Shown: in pieces, positions 39,162-50,888 of the stretch | Numbering within the stretch: position 1 is the first letter of the stretch | How the letters are laid out: the number at the start of each line of letters is the position of its first letter | Source: JAGQOZ01 sp041399205 | Lineage (GTDB): Bacteria > Planctomycetota > Planctomycetia > Pirellulales > Pirellulaceae | Length of the DNA stretch: 64,000 nucleotides | Reading direction: 5' to 3' | NCBI GenBank assembly: GCA_041399205.1 | Contig: JAWKTK010000032.1 | Coordinates: 13,282-77,281, forward strand | Notes under the pieces: generated by a model | Told to the model about the DNA's origin: nothing | The model's input: only the letters and a program-made list of their open reading frames with translations | Databases searched by the model: none | Position numbers and translations under genes: made by a program

Positions 39162-41360
39162 TTACTGGTGACGTCGCCGTCCAACGTGCAGTCCTAGACC
39201 AAGAACCAGAAACATCCCGGCAACGCCGTTCGGTTCCGGGACGGAATGCTGTTGCGGTCGAGGGCCAATGACGTCGCCCAAAGATTGAAACAGATAGACT
39301 AAATCGCTGCTGGTGAAATCACCGTCACCATTCCAGTCACCTTCGGCCCAAGTGGAATTCAAGGGCAGATCGTCTTCGTATTCGCCGACTTGAAACACGG
39401 CAACGAGATCGGACGTGGTGAATTCGCCGTCCCAATTGGAATCGCCGATCCAGGTTTGACGAAGATCAAAGATCCAAACTTCACGATCACGATTGGTCAA
39501 TTCGCCATCTCCGTCCAGATCGAATTCCGCATCCAGCGATCCGCTACGCACGCGTTCGGAAAGCAAATCCAGGTCGTTGACATCCAGTTCACCGTTGGAA
39601 TTAAAGTCACCTTCCAACCCCAACACGGCGCTCAGCGACAGATCAAAGCTCAGATCAGAACTCGATCGACTCGCTTGATGCACTTCCACCGCCAGCACAT
39701 TGCGACCTTCCACCAGCAACGATGCGTCTATCGCAAACGGAAAAAACGTGTCTTCATCGGCACCGGCTTGCGCACCGGCGTTTTGAAAATTGGCCAGCGA
39801 ATCAAACGTTGCGTTCGGTGCCAAGTTCTCTGTGCGGACCACTTCCACTCCGTTCAGGTAAACAGCGGCACCGTCGTCATACAGCAGTCCCAATTCCAAG
39901 GTTTGAATGGTGTCTGGATTGGCGATGTCAAATTCGTGGCGAAAATAAGAGGTCACAAATTTGGAGGACGAACTGGGACCGAAGCTGATTACCGTCGTTT
40001 CGTCACCATCTCCGTAACCGAATTGGGCCGCTCCTTGTTTCCAATTGGAATCATCAAACAGCGTTTCTCGCCAAGCGGTTCCTTGGTTCGAACCATCGTC
40101 CACGTAGTTCCAGTTGGCGCCACTGGGAACAATCGTCGTGACGTCAATTATGTCGTCCAGTCGAAAAATGTCTCCGTCCAAGCTCAAAATATAAAGGTTG
40201 CCGGCGGCGTCTTCGGCAAAGGAGGCAATGCTGCCAATCCCACCTTCGTTTGCTCGAATGGCCGTGGTCTGATCCGTGACCGATGTCGCCTGCGAGCCAT
40301 CGTGCTGCAAGGACCAGATCCGATTGGAAACAAAGTCCGCAAAGAAGTATTCACCTTGAAGTTCTTCAATGGGGCCACGGTAAACATAACCGCCCGTAAT
40401 CGAAAAACCGCCGTTCGCGTCGTGCGCGTAAGCGTGAATGGGCGTGACGTGATCGGCAGGTTCGGGGCCACCCACTTGCGGCGTCGCAATATCAGCTTCT
40501 CGTAGTCGCCAGCCGTAGTTCGCGCCGCCAACGCCAGCCGGCTGAAAGTTCACTTCTTCCCATTCGGCCTGTCCGACGTCGGCAATGTACAAATCTCCCG
40601 TATCGCGGTCAAAGCTGTTTCGCCACGGATTTCGTAAACCATAGGCCCAAATTTCATCATCGCCGTCCGAACCAACGAAGGGGTTATCGCTGGGGATACC
40701 GTAGTTGCGATTCGCATCGGCCGGAAAGTCATCTCGATTCACATCTAAGCGAAGCATCTTGCCCAGCAGATTGTTCGTCGTGTCTTGGCTGTTGCCGATG
40801 CCAGCCGTGTGGCCGTTGGCAGAGTCGTTCGCACCGCCTCCATCTCCCGTGGCCATGTACAAATAGCCATCGCTGGGACTAAATCCCAGCCAACCGGCGT
40901 TGTGGTTACTTTGCGGCTGTCGAATGGTCAGTAATGTTTCCGCGGAGTTGGGATCAGCCAAGAACGCATTGTCCGGCGAAGTCGCATACCGTTCCAGCCG
41001 AGTTGTCCCGGAGGAATCAGTGTAGTTGATATAGAATTGCCCGCTGTTAACAAAATTAGGGTCGAACGCCAAACCGAGTAAGCCCTGTTCATTGCTCCGA
41101 GACAAATTGTTGATTTCCAGCAGCGGAGTGGCTTGTAGCTGCAAACTGTTCAAGTCCAATACCTGAATGTTGCCACTGTGTTGTTCCACTATGAACAGAT
41201 GATCGTCGTGCCCCGGAGCAAACGTGGCGAAGACGGGACGATCCAAGCCCGACGCAATGCGCGTGGCGACGATCCTAGTTTCTCCATTTGCTGGACGAAC
41301 CAAACCGAGACTCGTCAAACCGAACAACGCTATCGCCAGAAAAACGTTCCGAACTTTCAT
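39162..41360 (-). CDS. Exported PQQ-type sugar dehydrogenase with dockerin-like module and PEP-CTERM-like tail
   Basis: ATG 41360 opens a signal peptide (MKVRNVFLAIALFGLTSLGL); in-frame codons upstream are not protein-like. Residues ~30-400 are a glucose/sorbosone dehydrogenase propeller: RIASGLDRPVFATFAPGHDD, GLLGLAFDPNF, YLYMATGDGGGAND, EIWAYGLRNPWRNSFD, GANYGWRLREAD. A carbohydrate-binding-like beta domain follows. Dockerin type I-like loops come next (GDFNSNGELDVNDLDLLSER, SNWDGEFTTSDLVAVFQVGE, GDWNGDGDFTSSDLVYLFQS). The tail SVPEPNGVAGMFLVLGLGLH followed by VGRRRH matches a PEP-CTERM sorting signal. It probably oxidises sugars at the cell surface. One frame, full length. Confidence 0.87.
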   Translation of the reverse strand: MKVRNVFLAIALFGLTSLGLVRPANGETRIVATRIASGLDRPVFATFAPGHDDHLFIVEQHSGNIQVLDLNSLQLQATPLLEINNLSRSNEQGLLGLAFDPNFVNSGQFYINYTDSSGTTRLERYATSPDNAFLADPNSAETLLTIRQPQSNHNAGWLGFSPSDGYLYMATGDGGGANDSANGHTAGIGNSQDTTNNLLGKMLRLDVNRDDFPADANRNYGIPSDNPFVGSDGDDEIWAYGLRNPWRNSFDRDTGDLYIADVGQAEWEEVNFQPAGVGGANYGWRLREADIATPQVGGPEPADHVTPIHAYAHDANGGFSITGGYVYRGPIEELQGEYFFADFVSNRIWSLQHDGSQATSVTDQTTAIRANEGGIGSIASFAEDAAGNLYILSLDGDIFRLDDIIDVTTIVPSGANWNYVDDGSNQGTAWRETLFDDSNWKQGAAQFGYGDGDETTVISFGPSSSSKFVTSYFRHEFDIANPDTIQTLELGLLYDDGAAVYLNGVEVVRTENLAPNATFDSLANFQNAGAQAGADEDTFFPFAIDASLLVEGRNVLAVEVHQASRSSSDLSFDLSLSAVLGLEGDFNSNGELDVNDLDLLSERVRSGSLDAEFDLDGDGELTNRDREVWIFDLRQTWIGDSNWDGEFTTSDLVAVFQVGEYEDDLPLNSTWAEGDWNGDGDFTSSDLVYLFQSLGDVIGPRPQQHSVPEPNGVAGMFLVLGLGLHVGRRRHQ

Positions 41361-41513
41361 GATGTGGATCCTAATATCGAGAATATGACAGCATGTGGTC
41401 AGTTTATCAGTCAAAGCGAATTCGGCAACGGTTGAATTCGCCCCCTGGGTGGTAGAATTGCTCCGTGTTAAGCTGCGTGTCTTGCTCGATTCGATCAAGA
41501 TCACATCTTTCCA

Positions 41514-43440
41514 ATGGGTGCCGCAATGTTTCACACTCCGTCGTCTCGACAACGCTATCAGCGATTCAAGGATGCCTTTCGGTCTGGGGATTGGAAGCAA
41601 CTATCGTTACACGGCAAACGCAATGACGACGACGTAGTGCCATCGGAGGAAGCCGACGGCAAGAAGGGCAAGCGAAAGCAGCGACGACGGAAATATCTCC
41701 GCGAATACGTGCGGTGGTTGTGGCGATTTTGGCCGACCGCCGTGCTGTTGATTTTGCTGTCGCTGGTGGTGGCCGGCATGGAGTTGTTGCATCCGCTGTT
41801 CCTGCGCCACATCTTGGACAAAATCTTGTTAGATGACCAACTAACGACGGCTCAAAAATTACAACGTCTCAATTTGGCAGGCGGAATTTTTTTGGGTGTC
41901 ATCTTGGTCGGTCAGTTTCTGAATGTCATCAAAGACTATCGCACTCGGCAAATGAACACTCGAGTGGTTCTGTCATTGAGAAAGTCGTTGTTTGATCGCT
42001 TATTGAAATTGCCGCTGCGAGAATTAACGGACATGAAGACTGGCGGCGTGATTTCTCGTTTAACCGGCGACGTCAACACCACGTCTGGCTTGCTGCAACT
42101 GGGCGTGATCTCGCCGGGTGTTTCTGCTATTCGGCTGGTCATTGCCATGGTCATGCTGGTCTTTTTGAATTGGCGATTGGCGTTGGCCGCACTGGCCATC
42201 TTGCCGATTGTCATGGCCATCAGCTTCCTGGTTTCCAAACGCATTCGTCCGATCTACCGGGCCATCCGAGATGATTCGGCGCATGTGGATGGTCGAGTGG
42301 GTGAGACGTTTGGTGGGATTCGAGTGGTGCGAGGCTTTCGGCGCGAATCGTTAGAACGCCAACACTACTTGATTGGTCGGCACGAAATTGTGCGAAAACA
42401 ACTGTTCGCCAATCGACGCGAAATCGCTTTGTGGACCGTCTGGGGCGCGTTGATGGCCAGCGTGGGGCTGATCACCGTCTGGTTTGGCGGGCGACTGCAA
42501 GTGCAAGGACGCGTCGATTGGTGATATCATGGCATTTCAGTGGTACACGTTCTTATTACTGAATCCGGTTTGGCAAATTGTGAATTCGTTTTCAGAATTG
42601 CAACGTTCTTTGGCGGCCATGGAACGCGTCTTCGAAGTGCTGGGCATGCCGGAAGACAAACCGGACAAAGACACGGCCATCGATGCGCCGGATCATGTGC
42701 ACGAAATTCATTTCGACCAAGTCACGTTCGAATACAACGAAGGCCAGCCCGTGCTGTGCGGTTTTGACGTGCGCATTCCCGGCGGGTCGGTGGTGGCGCT
42801 GGTTGGTCGTAGCGGTGCCGGCAAAACAACGGTCACTGATCTGGTCGCTCGGTTCTATGATCCTACGGTCGGCGCGATTCGCCTGAACGAGGTTGATATC
42901 CGTGATTTTCGGCTGCAAAGTTACCGAAATCTACTAGGCATTGTGCAGCAAGACGTTTTCCTGTTCGATGGAACGGTCGCGGAAAATATCGCGTATGGCC
43001 GGCCTCATGCAACCATGGACGAAGTCATCGACGCTGCCAGACGAGCCAACGCGCTCCGCTTCATTGTCGAATTGAAAGACGGCTACGATTCACTGATTGG
43101 CGAACGAGGAGTCAAGCTGTCCGGCGGGCAAGCTCAACGGTTGTCCATTGCGCGAGCCATCTTGGCGGACCCGCATATTTTGATCTTGGACGAAGCAACC
43201 AGCAGCTTGGACACCGAAAGCGAACAGCTCATTCAAGAATCGATCCACGAATTGCTGAAAGGACGCACCACGTTTGTGATCGCGCACCGCTTGTCCACCA
43301 TTACCGACGCTGACATCATTTTGGTCCTGGAAGAAGGACGCATTATCGAACAAGGATCGCATGCGCAATTGATGTCGGAAAACGGCGTCTATCATCAAAT
43401 GGTATTGCGGCAACAGCAATCGATGCAGTTTCAAAGTTAG
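41514..43440 (+). CDS. MsbA-type ABC exporter (permease-ATPase), one frameshift
   Basis: One half-transporter in two frames. Part 1 (41514 to ~42515): TM domain with spans near residues 60-85, 110-135 and 205-255 and the coupling segment TGGVISRLTGDVNTTSGLLQ. Part 2: VSIGDIMAFQWYTFLLLNPV completes the membrane domain, then the ATPase with Walker A GRSGAGKTT, Q-loop GIVQQDVFLFDGT, signature LSGGQAQRLSIARAI, Walker B ILILDEATSSLD and H-loop AHRLST. The break sits at GGACGCGTCGATTGG (about 42513-42520); loss of two bases, such as one GT of a GTGT, restores the frame. Joined length ~640 residues. Exports lipid, drug or peptide; substrate unknown. ATG 41526 is an alternative start. Divergent from the dehydrogenase. 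Confidence 0.85.
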
Positions 43441-43524
43441 CTTCAAGCCCCGAATGAATTGTCAGCCGTAGTGCCATTCTATTCGAACCGGTTTGAGGCT
43501 GCCCGTTTTCAGATGGCGAGTTCG

Positions 43525-43851
43525 TCATGCTACAAAGTGAACGTCTTGGCTGCCTCCGTTATGAAAGACGGATTCAATCCCTTTGTTCATGCCTTCTTTG
43601 CTGGCGTACATTTGACTGGTGCCGATGACCTGCCCGTTGGACGCTTTTAAATTGAAAAATGTCTTCCCATCCGTCGCTTGACTCTCTTCAAAATTTTGCC
43701 GATTCGCCGCGTTCGCTTGGACCGAAGCAACTCCTTTTTCACTGCTCGCTTTGTCCGCATACGCTTGACTGGTGAGTACGATTTCGCCGTTCGCCGCTTT
43801 CAAGCGAAAATAGTATTTTCCATTTTTTTCGCTTTGGAAGATTTCAAACAT
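43525..43851 (-). CDS. YegP-like DUF1508 protein with two repeats
   Basis: A 108-residue protein from ATG 43851; the upstream in-frame ATG at 43893 adds an unlikely leader. Two copies of the ~50-residue DUF1508 repeat are visible: FEIFQSEKNGKYYFRLKAAN, GEIVLTSQAYADKASSEKGV, and then KTFFNLKASNGQVIGTSQMY, ASKEGMNKGIESV. E. coli YegP is the family's reference; its function is unknown. Small, soluble and intact. Convergent with the ABC exporter. Confidence 0.85.
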   Translation of the reverse strand: MFEIFQSEKNGKYYFRLKAANGEIVLTSQAYADKASSEKGVASVQANAANRQNFEESQATDGKTFFNLKASNGQVIGTSQMYASKEGMNKGIESVFHNGGSQDVHFVA

Positions 43852-43927
43852 GGTGGTTTCCTTTCGATCGAAGAACACTAGTGAAACCGCCATCCTAAAG
43901 ATCTAGCGAAACGATTCAAGGGCGTTT

Positions 43928-44646
43928 TTAACCTTGCTGCTTGACGCTAGCGGCTCCGGATGTGTTTACCTGTACAGATGTATTCTTCTGACAGACAACC
44001 TTCGATGCACCGCTAGCCGAACCACGAATCTGCCGAATGCGATTGCCGCATTCCACCGACGACGCGCCGCTGATAGTCACCGTAAGCGAATCCGCTTCCA
44101 GCTGTTCCAAGTTCGTTTTGCTGGCGCCCGAGCTGTCCAAAGTGAGCGACGACAAGACAACACCTTGAAAGGTCGTCTTAGACGCACCGCTGATGTGAAC
44201 TGACAATTGGTCGACAGTTAGCTGAGACACCTCCAGGCTGCTGGCACCAGAAACTTCAACTTCCGAGACATTGCCTGTCAACGTCGTTTGCGTGGCGCCG
44301 GAAAGGTCCAATCCTTGTAGCGGAGGACAGGCGATTCGGACAACCAACGGTTGTTGGGCCGAAATGCGGTAGTCGCCTTCCAAACCAATTTCAAGTCGAT
44401 CCCCGATGACGTTGGTTCGAACCAAAGGAACCAGATTGTCATCTCCCTGCACTTCGACCTGAAATGCGTCCCCTTCCACAATTTCCAAGTGCACGATGCT
44501 ACCGGCCTTGATCGGCTGAATCCAGCACAATCTCGCTCGTCCACCACCTGGACACCGCTGCCAACAATGGTCGGGCGGTCCAACACATGACAGCCCACAG
44601 TCAGCAGCAGTAAAAACGACGACAATCTGGCAATTTGGGACAACAT
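43928..44646 (-). CDS. DUF2807 (GIN-domain) beta-helix lipoprotein, one frameshift
   Basis: ATG 44646 starts a lipoprotein leader (MLSQIARLSSFLLLLTVGC) with Cys19 as lipid site. Near 44525 the frame changes, and the body continues IQPIKAGSIVHLEIVEGDAF, QVEVQGDDNLVPLV, then a repeat-rich beta-helix with recurring (V/I)SGAS(K/S) turns: EVEVSGASSLEVSQL, VHISGASKTTFQGV, TISGASSVEC, NTSGAASVKQQG. This is the putative auto-transporter adhesin head (GIN) domain. One missing base explains the break. Joined length ~240 residues. Location outside the cytoplasm follows from the leader. Function unknown; envelope stress and adhesion have been proposed for relatives. Confidence 0.75.
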
Positions 44647-44906
44647 GGATTTCCGCTCCATTTGGCAAGTTCGAGTTTGTAATTGAATGACGCCAAACCG
44701 TCCGGTGTCACGATTCTAGTACTATTCGAACGCACGAACCAATTATTTCAATCAGCGCCACCGCCGTCGGCAAACGAAACGGTATTGGGCGGCAAAGATG
44801 CATGCGGGCTAGAGAGTGACGAATTGGGCCGTTACCATCTACATTTCGTCGCGCGAAGCTGATTTCGTGCGAATCGCAAACTTCCCAGACCGTTCGGACT
44901 CAAAGC

Positions 44907-46761
<1,855 letters not shown>

Positions 46762-46840
46762 TTGGATTTTGGATTTGGATTCAGTTTTAATTTTGGTTTA
46801 CGTTTTGGATTTAGGCGAGCGACAGTAGAAGCTGTGTCCG

Positions 46841-47462
46841 TAATGGATGAGGTGACGAATCCTCTCCTGTGTCCGTAGTGGATGGGGTGACACGAATCCT
46901 CTCGTACCCGTAATGGATGAGGTGACGAATCCTCTCCTGTAATCCGTAGTGGATGAGGTGACGAATCCTCTCCGTGTCCGTAATGGATGAGGTGACGAAT
47001 CCTCTTCTGTGTCCGTAGTGGATGAGGTGACGAATCCTCTGCCGTGTCCGTAATGGATGAGGTGACGAATCCTCTCCCGTGCCCGTAATGGATGAGGTGA
47101 CGAATCCTCTCCCGTGCCCGTAATGGATGAGGTGACGAATCCTCTCCCGTCCGTAGTGGATGAGGTGACGAATCCTCTCCTGTGTCCGTAATGGATGAGG
47201 TGACGAATCCTCTCCTGTGTCCGTAGTGGATGAGGTGACGAAGATCCTCTCCCGTGTCGTAATGGATGAGGTGACGAATCTCTACCGTAATCCGTAGTGG
47301 ATGAGGTGACGAATCCTCTGCCGTGTCCGTAATGGATGAGGTGGCGATCCTCTCCTGTGTCCGTAGTGGATGAGGTGACGAAATCCTCTCCTGTGTCCGT
47401 AATGGATGAGGTGACGAATCCTCTGCCGTGCCGTAATGGATGAGGTGACGAATCCTCTTCTG
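46841..47462. repeat. 18-copy 35-bp tandem repeat (minisatellite)
   Basis: Eighteen head-to-tail units with core GGATGAGGTGACGAATCC, each followed by TCT and a variable C/T/G-rich linker ending in CCG. Units are 29-36 bp, mostly 35. Units beginning TAATGG and TAGTGG alternate through much of the array, so a ~70-bp dimer is the likely higher-order unit. Each core can fold (GAGG with CCTC around TGACGAAT). It fills the gap between the symporter and the sulfatase. The preceding 46762-46840 is a T/G-rich low-complexity run. No coding role is supported. Confidence 0.9.
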
Positions 47463-47594
47463 CGATGTGCTGGTCGGCAAAGTTCTTGTCCTTGCCTTGG
47501 TTCGTAGTCTTGAACAGTATTCCGATGATTCGCCAAATTTTGCCTACTGACTGCCTTAGGCGTATTGATAGCCAATCGACTTAGTTTGGCGGAA

Positions 47595-49038
47595 ATGCCA
47601 AGCGGTTCGCGACCTGACATCGTCTTGATCATGGTGGACGATTTGGGTTTTCAGATTTAGGTTGCTATGGCAGCGAAATTCCCACGCCGCATCTGGACCA
47701 ACTGGCAAACGCTGGAATTCGCTTCACACAGTTTTATAACTGCGCCCAAATGCGAAACCACTCGAGCCACCCTGCTGAGCGGCAAATACCATCATCAAGT
47801 CAAAATCGCTCGGTTGCAGAATTGCCGAACCATCGCAGAACATCTCCGGCAACTTAAATACCGGACACTAATGACAGGCAAGTGGCACATGGATCAGACT
47901 CCTTTAGAACGAGGCTTCCAACGCTATTTTGGCCATTTGAGCGGTGCCACCAACTTCTTCACGGGCGATGATACTTTCTTGCTAGGCGACCAACCGTTTT
48001 CCGTTCCCGCGAACGGTTTTTACACGACAGACGCCAATGTGGACTATGCGTTAGAGTTTCTAAACGCGTCACCACTGGATCAACCGTTGTTTTGTATGTC
48101 GCCTTCAACGCTCCGCATTATCCGTTGCAAGCGCCGCAAAGCGAAGTAGAAAAATATCGAGGCAAGTACAAGGTTGGTTGGGACGAAATTCGCCAGCAGA
48201 GGTTTCAGCGGCAACGAGAACTAGGGCTGTTCGACGCGAACGTAACGCCGGCCAATCGGCTGATGATGTTCCCGCCTGGAATTCGCTAGACGCAGAGCAG
48301 CAGGACACGCAAGACTTGATGATGGCAACGTACGCCGGCATGATCGATCGCTTGGACCAAGCCGTCGGACGCTTGGTGGCGGGCTTGAAAGATCGAGGAA
48401 ACTGGGACAATACGTTGTTGATTTTTTTAAGCGACAACGGTGCCTGTCCATTTCAACGCTCCAAGCCAGAAACGCTGGCGGAAAAACGATTGCCGTGGTC
48501 AGCGGATTCGTATTGGACGTATGACAAAGGTTGGGCACACGCGTGCAATACTCCTTTCCGAGAATACAAACAAGACCAACACGAAGGTGGAACTCGCACG
48601 CCCTTCTTCCTCCATTGGCCCCAGCAGATTTCTGCGAAAGGTAACGTCGTTACCGAACCCGCTCATCTGATTGACATCCTCCCCACTCTGTTGGACGTAG
48701 CCACGTCCACCACCGAATCAACCGATCCGTCTACCGCTGGCGCGACGCACAACACGGCACTGCCCGGTATCAGTCTGATACCCGCGTTGCAGGGAAAATC
48801 GTTGCCGCGAACCGAACCGTTGTTCTTTACCTTCTACGGCAAGAACAATGCGATTCGATTCGAACAATGGAAACTGGTCAACAAAGATTTTGGGCCTTGG
48901 GAATTGTACGACTTGTCGAATGATCCCACCGAATTAAACGACGTGGCGACTTCGTATCCCGACATCGTCAGTCGCATGAGTCGACAATGGGAAACCTGGG
49001 CGCAAGAAACCGACGTCGTTCGCCGCAAACCAAAGTAA
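47595..49038 (+). CDS. Arylsulfatase-type sulfatase, four frame changes
   Basis: ATG 47595 opens PDIVLIMVDDLGF, the metal-binding start of sulfatases. The frame changes near 47652 (SDLGCYGSEIPTPHLDQLAN, AGIRFTQFYNCA), again near 47745, where one extra C in CCC explains the return, then reads KCETTRATLLSGKYHHQ. In this signature the Cys before E-T-T-R is the likely formylglycine site. GKWHM and ERGFQRYFG follow. Further changes near 48090 and 48260 lead to MIDRLDQAVGRLVAGL, LLIFLSDNGACPF, and the end (PLFFTFYGKNNAIRFEQWKL, ELYDLSNDPTELNDVA). Length ~480 residues. It removes sulfate from an organic sulfate, usually a polysaccharide. No signal peptide in this start, so an upstream leader may be lost. 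Anaerobic maturase not in window. Confidence 0.78.
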
Positions 49039-49069
49039 TGCGAAATCAAATCGCTTGGACACGATCGCC

Positions 49070-50132
49070 ATGCCACAGCTATCTCGCTATGACATTGACC
49101 AGTCTTACGACTGGAACTATCAGAATCCGCCGTCGTTGGAAAACATTCCGCATGACGTGGTTGCTGCGGCCAAAACAACCATTCCCGGATTGTGGTCGAT
49201 TTGCGGACTTCGCGTGGCGTCGCCATTGGGCATCGCCGCCGGTCCGTTGCTAAATGGAGACTGGCTGCTGTACTACGCTGGCCTAGGATTTGACATTCTG
49301 ACTTATAAAACGGTGCGAAGTGGCTTTCGAACCTGCTATGCCGCTCCGAATTTGCAGCCCGTTGCCGTTGATCAAATGACGGGCAGCGAAGAATCGGTTT
49401 CGGCTGACGAAACGATGCGAGGAACCTGGGCCGTATCGTTTGGCATGCCGTCGCAAGATCCGGAGGTTTGGCGAACCGATGTTGCTCGAATTCGACGCCA
49501 GCTACCAGCCGACAAACTTCTTTGCGTTTCCGTGGTGGGCACCATGCAGCCGAACTGGACGATTGACAACTTGGCAGATGATTACGCCCGCTGCGCCGCC
49601 TGGGCCGTACAGAGCGGAGCAGACATGGTGGAGGCCAATTTTTCTTGTCCCAATGTCGCTTCCTGCGACGGACACTGTACCAAAATCCGTCCGACGCTGG
49701 CAAAGTTGCCGCCAGAATCCGAGAGTACGTCGGCGACATCCCCGTTATCTTAAAAGTCGGCTATCTACCCGATCCAGTTCAGCAACATGCGTTGTTGCAA
49801 GCGGTCGCCGAATCTGCTTCGGCCATCGCTACGACCAATGGCATTGCGGCCCAAGTTACCAACCAAAACGGAATGATGTGGCAGGGCGAACGACGAGGAA
49901 TCTGTGGCGATGGCATTCGCAGCGAATCACTGCGCTTGAAGTTTAGCTCATGCAGAAACATCATTCAACGCCATAACCTGCCTATCGAATTGGTTGGTAT
50001 TGGCGGTATTAAAATCACAAACACGTGCAACAATACTTGGCCGCAGGAGCTTCCACAGTCCAACTTGCAACCCAAACCGTGATGGATCCAACGATGGCAA
50101 TTCAGATCAGGCAAGAATGGAACCAGCGTTAA
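49070..50132 (+). CDS. Dihydroorotate dehydrogenase-like FMN enzyme, two frameshifts
   Basis: ATG 49070 is preferred over TTG 49055. Part 1 reads GLRVASPLGIAAGPLLNGDW, LTYKTVRSG, VSFGMPSQDPEVW and then MVEANFSCPNV, the FMN/substrate motif of the DHOD family. Near 49690 the frame changes and continues VAARIREYVGDIPVILKVGY, IATTNGIAAQVTNQNG, LPIELVGIGGI. Near 50015 it changes again to KHVQQYLAAGASTVQLATQT, the phosphate/FMN-binding end, finishing at TAA 50130-50132. Each break fits one missing base. Length ~350 residues. The two-domain fold is clear, but whether the substrate is dihydroorotate or another pyrimidine is not. No other pyrimidine genes are nearby. The stop lies 12 bp from the left repeat of the inserted element. 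Confidence 0.72.
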
Positions 50133-50144
50133 GTTCGGTCCGAA

Positions 50145-50181
50145 CTAAGACGCGTGATGACGACGAATCGTCTTGCGTTTT
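50145..50181. repeat. Left 37-bp direct repeat (attL-like)
   Basis: Identical over 37 bp to 50984-51020 (begins CTAAGACGCG, ends GCGTTTT). It contains AAGACG (50147-50152) facing CGTCTT (50169-50174) and the inner inverted repeat GACGA-A-TCGTC. The sequence is the 3' end of the metallopeptidase gene, complete only in the right copy. This left copy is orphaned after the DHOD-like gene. Confidence 0.85.
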
Positions 50182-50245
50182 GCCGGTGGTGAATGAAGTT
50201 TAAATCATGATCGGAATATAAGGCCCCGATATTATTTCGGGCTTG

Positions 50246-50260
50246 GCCAATCGTATTGGC
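50246..50260. repeat. Short hairpin near left end of insertion
   Basis: GCCAAT and ATTGGC separated by CGT form a perfect 6-bp stem with a 3-nt loop, about 65 bp inside the left repeat. It lies downstream of the 50-residue peptide gene's stop and could end its transcript or be part of a recombination end. Confidence 0.35.
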
Positions 50261-50347
50261 AGGACGGCGAATCCGAGACTGAATTGTGCAGTGCAATCAA
50301 CGATTACATGTCAGATATGTTCGGGCCTGATTGGTCTGCATAACTTA

Positions 50348-50500
50348 TCATTCATGTGGTTCATTTTCAGGGTCGTACTGTTCCGGGTCGAATCCCTTTG
50401 CCGGCTGGAAAAACAGTGCGATCAGCACGCAGATTGACAGGCCAATTGCTTTGGCGACAATTGGAAACAGTAATATTCCGATAATTATCTTGATTAGCAT
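50348..50500 (-). CDS. 50-residue hydrophobic peptide of the inserted element
   Basis: ATG 50500 to TGA 50348. The product starts MLIKIIIGILLFPIVAKAIG and continues LSICVLIALFFQP, one or two membrane segments, then an acidic tail (KGFDPEQYDPENEPHE). Strong hydrophobic patterning followed by an acidic tail argues for real coding. It is divergent from the RHH/HTH gene with only 20 bp between starts. No family recognised. Small toxin-like membrane peptides look like this, but nothing proves that role. Confidence 0.5.
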   Translation of the reverse strand: MLIKIIIGILLFPIVAKAIGLSICVLIALFFQPAKGFDPEQYDPENEPHE

Positions 50501-50520
50501 TTTGTTTCTACGGAGGAAAC

Positions 50521-50883
50521 GTGGCGAAGAAAAAAAAGGCAGCAGTCGCGAATGATGCGAGGTTGCTGCGAGTCAGAACAGAGATTGGCGTCGACCAGAA
50601 TCTGAACATTCGGATTCCCAGTGAGTGGAAGGATCTGGTTCATAAGGCATGGCCAGGCGCTGAGATCAGCACGGTCGTGCGCGATGTGGTGGAGGAGGCC
50701 GCGCTGAAGATCATTAAGAATGCGGAGGTGATCAGCACGACCGACAAAAAGTTGCGTGATGGGAACATAATCTTCCAATTCGTTTCCAAGGTTCCCGTTT
50801 CTCAGATTGCGCGAGACAACAACGTTTCGCGCAATTCGGTGTACAATATCTTGGAGGAATACGGGATCAGGAATAAGGGATAG
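50521..50883 (+). CDS. RHH/HTH DNA-binding protein of the inserted element
   Basis: A 120-residue protein from GTG 50521, preceded by GGAGG at 50512-50516. The N-terminus is lysine-rich (MAKKKKAAV). Residues ~25-65 look like a ribbon-helix-helix-type segment (QNLNIRIPSEWKDLVHKAWP, VVRDVVEEAAL). Residues ~92-115 form a resolvase/MerR-like helix-turn-helix: PVSQIARDNNVSRNSVYNIL. Two DNA-binding modules in one short protein fit a recombination directionality factor, partition factor or regulator of the element. It has no catalytic motif. It is the only sizeable gene between the direct repeats. I know no named family for the full architecture. Confidence 0.72.
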   Translation: MAKKKKAAVANDARLLRVRTEIGVDQNLNIRIPSEWKDLVHKAWPGAEISTVVRDVVEEAALKIIKNAEVISTTDKKLRDGNIIFQFVSKVPVSQIARDNNVSRNSVYNILEEYGIRNKG

Positions 50884-50888
50884 ATTCG

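Noticed and set aside
39390..40505. A 371-residue plus ORF opposite the sugar dehydrogenase
   Set aside because: Antisense to the clear propeller and dockerin motifs; composition typical of a complement frame.
46841..47462. CRISPR array
   Set aside because: Units are contiguous with only a short variable linker of similar sequence. There are no unique spacers of 25-40 bp and no cas genes.
50376..50396. tRNA T-arm-like GGGTCGAATCCC
   Set aside because: The TTC of a true T-loop is missing a T, no acceptor or anticodon arms fit, and it lies in the 50-residue ORF of the insertion.
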